A stretch of DNA of 5,397 nucleotides, taken from NCBI GenBank assembly GCA_965368175.1, contig CBDULX010000203.1, forward strand, positions 1 through 5,397. Direction: 5' to 3'. A program made the position numbers and the translations under genes. Positions 1 through 4,678 of the stretch are shown here, piece by piece; the first letter of the stretch is position 1; every line of letters starts with the position of its first letter. A model generated the notes under the pieces. The model saw only the letters and a list, made by a program, of their open reading frames with translations. It had not been told where the DNA came from and did no database searches. Source of the stretch: CBDULX01 sp965368175 (GTDB lineage Bacteria; Pseudomonadota; Gammaproteobacteria; SZUA-229).

Positions 1-98
1 GACTAACGACTAACGACTAACGACTAACGACTAACGACTAACGACTAACGACTAACGACTAACGACTAACGACTAACGACTAACGACTAACGACTAAT
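1..98 (-). repeat. GACTAAC heptamer tandem array (array 1), truncated at left edge
   Basis: Thirteen exact head-to-tail copies of GACTAAC occupy 1-91, followed by one variant copy, GACTAAT, at 92-98. On the minus strand, the sense strand of the neighbouring gene, it reads ATTAGTC then (GTTAGTC)13. There are no spacers and the phase is perfect. The array begins 3 bp beyond the stop codon of the GFA-family gene and continues past the left edge, so its true copy number is unknown. The unit contains TAA on the plus strand and TAG on the minus strand. Because 7 is not a multiple of 3, every reading frame on both strands is closed within 21 nt. The array is therefore not coding. The strand given is that of the adjacent gene. 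Confidence 0.97.
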
Positions 99-101
99 TT
101 T

Positions 102-512
102 TTATGGATATTCAGAATAAACTGGCAGGTCATCCTGGCAAGACCATTCTGCGCGTGAGTCCCAGAAAATCCTTGCCTGTGGTGAAATTGGTGATTTAGT
201 GTCGAGTGAGCCAGCGGGTATCAATACACCATTCAGTTCTGGTACCACGCGTGGCATGGGGCCGCCACAGTTCTGGCAAAAACAGTTAAAATACCGTTCC
301 GCTTCAGGTACTTTATACTTCGCTAACAACTGTTCACCTTTTGTCCAGGTTATGCTGGTATGTGGTGATATTAATAAATTACTACCATGGCCTGTGCCTG
401 ATGCCTTACGACATCGCTGGCAGTGGCAGTGATAGAAGCGCTGAGCATCACCGGTCACCTCATATTTCACGGAACCGCATAAACAGCTACCCTTTACGGT
501 CGTTTTTGACAT
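102..512 (-). CDS. GFA-family zinc protein (glutathione-dependent formaldehyde-activating enzyme-like)
   Basis: This is a complete 136-residue protein, the normal size for the GFA (CENP-V/GFA) fold, a cytosolic beta-rich zinc protein. The expected cysteine ligands are visible. C10 and C12 (in CLCG) with C79 and C82 (in FCQNCGG) match the structural zinc set. C29, C31 and C34 (in HCHCQRC) match the second, catalytic-type zinc set. The founding member (Gfa) was described as condensing formaldehyde with glutathione. Most relatives have no proven substrate, so the reaction here is open. The ATG at 512 is supported by an AAGGG ribosome site (521-525) with 8-nt spacing. It lies 151 bp beyond dctM on the same strand, separated by heptamer repeats and a weak hairpin, so it is probably a separate transcription unit. 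Nothing links it functionally to the transporter. Family assignment is firm; function is not. Confidence 0.93.
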   Translation of the reverse strand: MSKTTVKGSCLCGSVKYEVTGDAQRFYHCHCQRCRKASGTGHGSNLLISPHTSITWTKGEQLLAKYKVPEAERYFNCFCQNCGGPMPRVVPELNGVLIPAGSLDTKSPISPQARIFWDSRAEWSCQDDLPVYSEYP

Positions 513-520
513 TTTGTTAA

Positions 521-525
521 CCCTT
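521..525 (-). promoter_or_regulatory. Ribosome binding site of the GFA-family gene
   Basis: AAGGG on the minus strand lies 8 nt before the ATG at 512. It supports that start, since the protein then opens shortly before the zinc motif CLCG. Confidence 0.6.
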
Positions 526-529
526 GTTA

Positions 530-557
530 GATTTATTAGTCATTAGTCTTAAGTCAA
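530..557 (-). promoter_or_regulatory. Possible promoter of the GFA-family gene, overlapped by heptamers
   Basis: On the minus strand TTGACT (552-557) matches the sigma-70 -35 consensus at five of six positions. About 15-16 bp downstream is an AT-rich stretch reading ATAAAT/TAAATC, a poor -10 match. The three GACT heptamers at 535-555 overlap the -35 and fill most of the spacer. If this is the promoter, any factor recognising the heptamers would compete with or assist RNA polymerase. The weak -10 keeps confidence low. Confidence 0.3.
535..555 (-). repeat. Three GACT heptamers upstream of the GFA gene, inverted relative to array 1
   Basis: On the minus strand this reads GACTTAA GACTAAT GACTAAT, three units in perfect 7-bp phase. 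The last two are identical to the boundary unit of array 1 (GACTAAT, 92-98), which is on the plus strand. The 14 bp at 535-548 are the inverted complement of 85-98 with a single mismatch, and that mismatch would be a G-U pair in RNA. The GFA gene is thus bracketed by inverted heptamers. Three short AT-rich units could arise by chance more easily than the long arrays, but the shared phase and unit make that less likely. Confidence 0.6.
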
Positions 558-562
558 AAAGA

Positions 563-586
563 AAAACCTTGACAAAAAGAGGTTTT
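563..586 (-). terminator. Weak AT-rich hairpin, possible terminator of dctPQM
   Basis: AAAACCT (563-569) and AGGTTTT (580-586) form a 7-bp stem with a 10-nt loop. In the minus-strand transcript the stem is followed by a run of U residues (TTTTTC, then more T). It lies about 80-100 nt beyond the dctM stop codon, past array 2. With only two G-C pairs and one T-rich side it would be a weak terminator. It is AT-rich on both sides, so it could act in either direction or not at all. Confidence 0.3.
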
Positions 587-600
587 AAATTTTTTATTAT

Positions 601-659
601 TCCGACTTCCGACTTCCGACTTCCGACTTCCGACTTCCGACTTCCGACTTCCGACTATT
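601..659 (-). repeat. GACTTCC heptamer tandem array (array 2), complete
   Basis: Seven exact copies of GACTTCC span 604-652. They are preceded by a partial TCC (601-603) and followed by a decayed unit, GACTATT (653-659). In the sense direction of dctM it reads AATAGTC then (GGAAGTC)7. It begins 4 bp beyond the dctM stop codon. It shares GACT, unit length, orientation and stop-proximal position with array 1, but differs in the other three bases. Unlike array 1, the repeated unit contains no stop codon in any of the six frames. Both ends are inside the window, so the copy number is certain as sequenced. Confidence 0.97.
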
Positions 660-663
660 TCCC

Positions 664-1950
664 TTAAAACCCGTAAAATCCCGGCATGAATAACAGGGAA
701 AGAACGACAAGTACCTGAATAATAATAAACGGCACTACGCCTCGATAAATATCTGTGGTTTTTACACCAGCGGGTGCTACACCTTTAAGATAAAATAAGC
801 TAAAACCAAATGGTGGCGTCAGGAATGATGTTTGTAAATTCATCGCAATGAGAATCGCAAACCAGAGAGGAGCAATACCTAAAATATCAGCAACGGGCGC
901 AAGCATGGGCACGATAATAAAGGAAATTTCAACGAAATCGATGAAAAAGCCTAGTACCATGATCACCAGCATGGATAAAATTAGAAATCCGATTTTATCA
1001 CCCGGTAAACCTACCAGGGCTTCTTCAATGATGATGTCGCCACCGGTATAGGTAAAGGCCATCGAGAAGGCGGTAGCGCCGAGTAAGATGGCAAAAACCA
1101 TGGCTGTTATTTTTATTGTTTCGGTGGATGAGTCGAATAGCATTTTCCAGCTAAACTGACGATAGAGTAAAGCAAGAACTATGGCTCCAACGCCACCCAG
1201 AGCTGATGATTCTGTCGGTGTAGCAATGCCTGCAAAAATAGAACCCAGTACAATCAGAATGAGAGTCAGAGGTGGCAGTATAGCGATTAGTGCCTGTATA
1301 TATTGTTGACGATTAGTGCCCGCATTTTCATCAACTGGGATAGCAGGCGCCGCGTCTTTATTGAGCCAGGTGTAAATAAGGATATAAACAATATAAGCAC
1401 CAATCAGCAGACTGCCGGGTGCTACTGCAGCTTTGAATAAATCACCCACCGGTATACCCATTACATCACCCAGAATAATTAAAATTATTGAAGGGGGGAT
1501 TATCTGACCAAGGGTGCCGGCAGCACAAATAGTGCCAGTGGCTAATGATTTATCATAATTATATTTGAGCATTACCGGTAAAGAGATAAGACCCATGGCG
1601 ACAACCGATGCGCCAACCACTCCGGTTGATGCAGCGAGCAAACCACCGACCAGTATGGTGGAAATGGCCAGACCACCGCGTACGCTACCGAATAATTTTC
1701 CCATAGACTCCAGTAATTGCTCGGCCAGTTTGGTTTTTTGTAAAACTATTCCCATGAAAATAAATAATGGCACAGCCATTAAAACGGTATTTTCCATAAT
1801 GTTCTGTATACGGTGAGGCATAAAGGCAAATAATTCGGGGCCTTCGGCGAACACTCCAAACAGCAGGGCGATGCCGCCGAACACAAATGCAACTGGAAAA
1901 CCAGACAACAACATGACTAACGCCACGAAAAACATGATAATACCGATCAT
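664..1950 (-). CDS. dctM: TRAP transporter large permease subunit (DctM/FcbT3 type)
   Basis: This 428-residue, highly hydrophobic inner-membrane protein has the usual length for the family. DctM forms the sodium-dependent transport channel of a tripartite (TRAP) transporter. Visible family motifs in order are GFPVAF near residue 17, VPLFIFMG at 60-67, GASVVAMG at 113-120, AGTLGQIIPPS at 144-154, ATPTESSALGG at 243-253, FIDFVEISFIIVPML at 336-350 and TSFLTPPFGFSLFYLKG at 374-390. The layout of two similar halves joined by a hydrophilic linker (about 197-218) is typical. The ATG at 1948-1950 overlaps the dctQ stop codon (ATGA), indicating translational coupling. An AGGGGA at 1961-1966, spaced about 10 nt away, may help. 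It is the last gene of the operon, and its stop is followed almost at once by heptamer array 2. The gene is intact. Confidence 0.96.
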   Translation of the reverse strand: MIGIIMFFVALVMLLSGFPVAFVFGGIALLFGVFAEGPELFAFMPHRIQNIMENTVLMAVPLFIFMGIVLQKTKLAEQLLESMGKLFGSVRGGLAISTILVGGLLAASTGVVGASVVAMGLISLPVMLKYNYDKSLATGTICAAGTLGQIIPPSIILIILGDVMGIPVGDLFKAAVAPGSLLIGAYIVYILIYTWLNKDAAPAIPVDENAGTNRQQYIQALIAILPPLTLILIVLGSIFAGIATPTESSALGGVGAIVLALLYRQFSWKMLFDSSTETIKITAMVFAILLGATAFSMAFTYTGGDIIIEEALVGLPGDKIGFLILSMLVIMVLGFFIDFVEISFIIVPMLAPVADILGIAPLWFAILIAMNLQTSFLTPPFGFSLFYLKGVAPAGVKTTDIYRGVVPFIIIQVLVVLSLLFMPGFYGF

Positions 1951-2495
1951 AGTGTGCTAGTCCCCTGCTTATGTTCTTTATGTAAATGATCGGGATCATT
2001 TCGTAATGTATTAATGGATTTCAGTATCAGGCCTATACCGCTAATACTAATTGCGAAAAACGCAAATGGGATCATGGACTTAATAAGCCAGCGGTAAGGT
2101 AAACCACCAGGGTCGCCGGAACGTTCACCAAGTTCATAAGACTCAATGGTAAAATCAATGCCGTACTTTGCGACAAGCAGGGTAAATGGGATGAGCAAAA
2201 ATAAGGTTCCGAATATATCTATCCAGGCCTGTTTACGCAGGCTCAGGCTTTCATAAATGATATCAACCCGAACATGGCCTTCCTTATAAAGTGTATAGGG
2301 GATACCTAGCATGAAAATGGTGGCGTAGAGGTGCCATTCGAGTTCCTGCATGCCTATGGAGACGTCATTGAACAGGTAACGCATGACGACATCGATGAAA
2401 ACATTAAGTAGTAATAAAATAAATAACACGGCTGTAATTTTGCCGAGTATGTCTGAGAAACTGTTAATCGTGGCTTCGGCTTTTTTCAAAAACAT
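1947..2495 (-). CDS. dctQ: TRAP transporter small permease subunit (DctQ/FcbT2 type)
   Basis: The 182-residue protein has four predicted membrane segments, at about 17-39, 53-72, 91-110 and 136-160, matching the small TRAP subunit that partners DctM. Family-like features are an early RYLF after helix 1, QELEWHLY leading into helix 2, the GHVRVDIIY loop (about 73-81) and GDPGGLPYRW before helix 4. The charged C-terminal tail is cytoplasmic by the usual topology. The start at 2495 is the first ATG after an in-frame TAA three codons upstream. No clear Shine-Dalgarno is visible. A two-codon ORF (ATG AGT TAA, 2502-2510) sits just before it and may be chance. The gene is 205 bp downstream of dctP, with a strong hairpin between, and overlaps dctM by 4 nt. 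Confidence 0.94.
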   Translation of the reverse strand: MFLKKAEATINSFSDILGKITAVLFILLLLNVFIDVVMRYLFNDVSIGMQELEWHLYATIFMLGIPYTLYKEGHVRVDIIYESLSLRKQAWIDIFGTLFLLIPFTLLVAKYGIDFTIESYELGERSGDPGGLPYRWLIKSMIPFAFFAISISGIGLILKSINTLRNDPDHLHKEHKQGTSTL

Positions 2496-2637
2496 GTATT
2501 TTTAACTCATATTACTAAGACGCATAAAATGCTCATATTCAGGTGTTAGCCGCAAGGTTGTGGATATCTAGCCTGCAGGGATGTATTCATGCTATGTCCT
2601 GAATAAAAAATATGCAATTCATGTGCTCTGTTAGTAT

Positions 2638-2671
2638 TGAAGGGGCGGTACCTGTATGTACCGACCCTTCA
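2638..2671 (-). promoter_or_regulatory. Strong intercistronic hairpin between dctP and dctQ
   Basis: TGAAGGGGCGGTAC (2638-2651) and GTACCGACCCTTCA (2658-2671) form a 14-bp stem with one internal mismatch and a 6-nt loop. In the minus-strand transcript it begins 30 nt after the dctP stop codon. No U run follows it in that direction (ATACTAAC) or on the other strand, so it is not a standard rho-independent terminator. A likely role, by analogy with hairpins behind other binding-protein genes, is to protect the dctP message or partly attenuate transcription, giving more DctP than DctQM. That role is inferred. Confidence 0.75.
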
Positions 2672-2700
2672 AAGTAGATAATTAGTAGTAGGCTAAATAC

Positions 2701-3771
2701 TTAGTTATCTAGATCTAAATAAGCTTTATCAGATATGTTAGTCCAGACTCGAGCTTTCTTCATATAGTTTGCCTGAGATTCCTGAATTTCTTTGGCGACT
2801 GGACTGTTGGCAGCGGCTTCAACTAGCAGTTCCTGGTTGGCTTTTCTTAAAGCCTTGATTACGCTCTTAGGAAAGGTTTTAATCTTGATGTCTGGGTATT
2901 CAGACGCCATTGTGGACCAGTTTTCGGCACTTGCATGGTATGACTGAATATACATGTCATAGGCAGCAGTACGCATGGCTACACGAAGTATTTCCTGTAA
3001 ATCAGCAGGTAGTTTTGCCCATACTTTTTTATTAACAAGGAACTGTAACTCAGTTGCAGGTTCGTGCCAGCCGGTGTAGTAATAAGGCGCTATTTTATGG
3101 AAGCCCATACGCAGATCCAGTGATGGACCCACCCATTCCAGTGCGTCGATGGTGTTGCGTTCCAGTGCGGTATACAGTTCGCCAGCCGGAATATTGGTGG
3201 GGTTGGCACCTACTTTGGCGAGCACTTCACCGGCGAAACCGGGAATACGCATTTTAAGGCCTTTCAGGTCATCAAGGCTGTTGATTTCTTTCTTGAACCA
3301 GCCGCCCATCTGGTTACCTGTGTTGCCTCCGGGAAAAGATAGCATATTGTATTTGTCATACAGCTTTTCCATTAATTCCATGCCGCCACCGTAGTAGAAC
3401 CAGGCATATTGTTCCGGTGCAATCATTCCAAATGGCATAGTGGTGAAATACAGGGTTTCGGGCACTTTACCTTTCCAGTAATAGGAGGCTGAATGGCCCA
3501 TATCATACTGACCTGCACGCACCATATCGAATATGCCTAAAGCGGCTTTGTGTTTGTTTTTGGAATCGATAGTGATTTTTAGTCGACCATTGGACATGGT
3601 TTCGGCCATTTTGGCCATATTTCGGGTTGCATCTCCAAAGACTTCGAAGTTAGTTGGCCAGGACTCCGCCAGTTTGAGCCGGTATACTTTGTCAGCGGCG
3701 GCAGCTGGATTCATCAGAGCAAGAACACAAATTGCCGGGACGGCAATGTTTTTTATGAATGAAGCGTACAT
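2701..3771 (-). CDS. dctP: TRAP transporter solute-binding protein, TakP-like (2-oxo acid/lactate type)
   Basis: The 356-residue protein has a Sec signal peptide: K7, a hydrophobic core at 9-20, and NPAAAA ending near residue 26. The mature protein is therefore periplasmic. It matches the TakP/FcbT1-type branch of DctP proteins through GNTGNQMGGWFKKEI (149-163), SLDDLKGLKMRIPG (165-178), GELYTALE (197-204), DALEWVGP (209-216) and GWHEP (234-238). R175 is at the position of the conserved arginine that salt-bridges the substrate carboxylate in TRAP binding proteins. Q154, E212, W213 and E237 lie in the motifs that hold the metal ion and substrate in the TakP branch. Known members of this branch bind pyruvate and other 2-oxo acids, or calcium lactate, so a monocarboxylate is the best guess. 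A C4-dicarboxylate cannot be excluded. The start is supported by AGGAG 6 nt upstream. Confidence 0.94.
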   Translation of the reverse strand: MYASFIKNIAVPAICVLALMNPAAAADKVYRLKLAESWPTNFEVFGDATRNMAKMAETMSNGRLKITIDSKNKHKAALGIFDMVRAGQYDMGHSASYYWKGKVPETLYFTTMPFGMIAPEQYAWFYYGGGMELMEKLYDKYNMLSFPGGNTGNQMGGWFKKEINSLDDLKGLKMRIPGFAGEVLAKVGANPTNIPAGELYTALERNTIDALEWVGPSLDLRMGFHKIAPYYYTGWHEPATELQFLVNKKVWAKLPADLQEILRVAMRTAAYDMYIQSYHASAENWSTMASEYPDIKIKTFPKSVIKALRKANQELLVEAAANSPVAKEIQESQANYMKKARVWTNISDKAYLDLDN

Positions 3772-3824
3772 TCTTTTCTCCTGGTTTGCGGACGAGTTAT
3801 TAGCTTTCGTAAAAGAAACTTCAT
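3753..3824 (-). CDS. Possible 23-residue leader ORF overlapping the dctP start
   Basis: On the minus strand an ATG at 3822-3824, preceded by AGGA (3833-3836, 8-nt spacing), opens a 23-codon frame ending in TAA at 3753-3755. The peptide is basic (MKFLLRKLITRPQTRRKE...). It is out of frame with dctP, passes over the dctP ribosome site and overlaps its first 19 nt. Ribosomes translating it would cross the dctP initiation region, so it could affect dctP translation. It has no recognisable family. Such a short ORF can occur by chance, and only the position and ribosome site argue for it. Confidence 0.25.
   Translation of the reverse strand: MKFLLRKLITRPQTRRKECTLHS
3778..3782 (-). promoter_or_regulatory. 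Ribosome binding site of dctP
   Basis: AGGAG on the minus strand, 6 nt before the ATG at 3771, is the strongest Shine-Dalgarno in the operon. It fixes the start that gives a complete signal peptide, and fits high expression of the binding protein. Confidence 0.8.
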
Positions 3825-3931
3825 GATTCTAGTCCTGGTTAATAAGTCGATCTTCATACTAAACCTGAACCAATATCCTGATGATTACTCAATCGCCCTG
3901 GTAGCCACAGGTTCGAGAGTAATTGTCTCTA

Positions 3932-3961
3932 AATATAAGCATTTGATACTATCACAATCAA
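3932..3961 (-). promoter_or_regulatory. Candidate sigma-70 promoter of dctPQM with a dyad in the spacer
   Basis: On the minus strand TTGATT (3956-3961, four of six matches to TTGACA) and TATATT (3932-3937, five of six matches to TATAAT) are separated by 18 bp. Initiation would be near 3925, giving a leader of about 155 nt. A dyad, TTTGAT and ATCAAA (3942-3947 and 3957-3962, 9-bp gap), overlaps the -35 and spacer and could be an operator. No other promoter-like pair closer to dctP stood out. Confidence 0.4.
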
Positions 3962-4032
3962 AAAAAATTGAACATGCTGGAAGGAGAACAGCTCGCAAAA
4001 GACAGGCATTTTATTACATTAAACTGCTGTTA

Positions 4033-4049
4033 AGCAGCTAAATAGCCAG
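4033..4049 (-). promoter_or_regulatory. Candidate sigma-54-type -24/-12 element upstream of dctP
   Basis: On the minus strand CTGGC-N7-CTGCT places GG and GC exactly 10 bp apart, as in -24/-12 promoters (TGGCAC-N5-TTGC). TGGC and TGC are matched; the rest of the consensus is not. Dicarboxylate TRAP operons in some Proteobacteria are sigma-54 dependent through a DctB/DctD pair, but no such regulator gene is in the window. Initiation would be near 4022, giving a leader of about 250 nt. The match is partial and could be chance. Confidence 0.22.
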
Positions 4050-4337
4050 TCTGGGAGCCAGTTTTCTGAACAAAAGTACTATTGAAGCTGTCTGGTATTG
4101 CCTGGAAATGTTTAATAAGCTTCATTGAAGAATACATGCTTATATACTGATGGAGAATGACATTTATCAAATGATTTTGGTGCTCGCCAGAGTCGAGTAA
4201 AAATGAGCAGGGAATCCGGGTAGTCGCTGTTAAAGTCTGGTTGTACAGGCTGCGAAGAGAGTTTATATGTTGTATGAAGCGAGGTGGTATTTTGTTCTAT
4301 TGCAACGAAGCCCGGTTTCTTTTAGCCAGCACAAAAC

Positions 4338-4370
4338 AACCGCGACTTGATCAGAGGTTCTTTCGCGGTT
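4338..4370 (-). other. GC-rich 8-bp inverted repeat, possible small-RNA terminator
   Basis: AACCGCGA (4338-4345) and TCGCGGTT (4363-4370) are perfect complements around a 17-nt loop, in otherwise AT-rich DNA. In the minus-strand direction the stem is followed by GTTTTGTG, a modest U-rich stretch. This could end a short minus-strand transcript starting in 4400-4600, though the long loop weakens the terminator reading. An operator or chance palindrome is equally possible. Confidence 0.35.
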
Positions 4371-4612
4371 ATAGATTACAGCAAATATAAATCCTGTTAA
4401 TAGCCTGTTAGACAATGCTATAGCCCCTGCCACGATAAACATATTGATCAAGTGCAGAAATAATATTTTTCGAAGTAGCCGATATTTTGATTTTAATTAA
4501 TGACAATAGTCAAAAAAAGTAATTCATTTTATGATGCTTGCTGTTTGAAAATGGGTTCTAACACAAAATCTGTGTATTGATAATTTATACATATAATTTT
4601 ATTGGGCTGTGA

Positions 4613-4651
4613 ATAAAAAAGGAATCGTGTTCTGTCAGAACACGATTCCTT
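4613..4651 (-). terminator. Rho-independent terminator of the porin gene
   Basis: AAGGAATCGTGTTCT (4619-4633) and AGAACACGATTCCTT (4637-4651) form a perfect 15-bp stem around a 3-nt loop. In the minus-strand transcript it is followed directly by a U run (TTTTTT then ATT; the run overlaps the stem foot at 4620-4619). It starts 27 nt beyond the porin stop codon at 4679-4681. This is a classic intrinsic terminator, so porin and dctPQM are separate transcription units. Confidence 0.93.
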
Positions 4652-4678
4652 CAATAAGCATAGGATTTCTGGTTTTAA

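Larger units (their letters stand above)
3825..4612. other. Long intergenic region without a convincing gene
   Basis: About 790 bp separate dctP (and its possible leader ORF) from the porin terminator. The only ORFs are 72 codons (plus strand) and 62 codons (minus strand, TTG start). Both lack a clear ribosome site and family motifs. I see no tRNA, transposase remnant or tandem repeat. Structure present: candidate promoters nearer dctP, a 5-bp hairpin at 4024-4037, a 7-bp inverted repeat TGAAGCT/AGCTTCA (4083-4089 and 4118-4124), an 8-bp stem at 4338-4370 and a short dyad at 4501-4512. A small RNA or degraded gene could lie here, but nothing shows it directly. Confidence 0.7.

Noticed and set aside
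1..98. CRISPR array or coding repeat protein
   Set aside because: Units are 7 bp head-to-tail with no spacers, and every frame has stops, so it is a simple tandem repeat.
848..1816. Plus-strand ORFs of 67 and 83 codons opposite dctM
   Set aside because: Antisense shadows of a clearly recognised membrane protein gene.
1685..1999. 104-codon minus-strand ORF across the dctQ-dctM junction
   Set aside because: Out of frame with both genes, whose family motifs run intact through this stretch.
2638..2671. Rho-independent terminator ending the dctP transcript
   Set aside because: The stem is strong but no U run follows in the direction of transcription, so it is called an intercistronic hairpin.
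3905..3925. T-arm-like GGTTCGAGA suggesting a tRNA
   Set aside because: No matching acceptor, anticodon or D-arm structure is visible around it.
3940..3965. CRP binding site (TGTGA...TCAAA on the minus strand)
   Set aside because: The half-sites are 5 bp apart instead of 6 and the second half is poor, so the match is not good enough.
3823..4041. 72-codon plus-strand ORF upstream of dctP
   Set aside because: No ribosome site or recognisable motif, composition typical of non-coding DNA, and it covers the likely dctP promoter region.
4263..4451. 62-codon minus-strand ORF in the long gap
   Set aside because: It needs a TTG start or a later ATG without a Shine-Dalgarno and shows no domain. It also contains the 8-bp inverted repeat. 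Kept only as an unlikely possibility.
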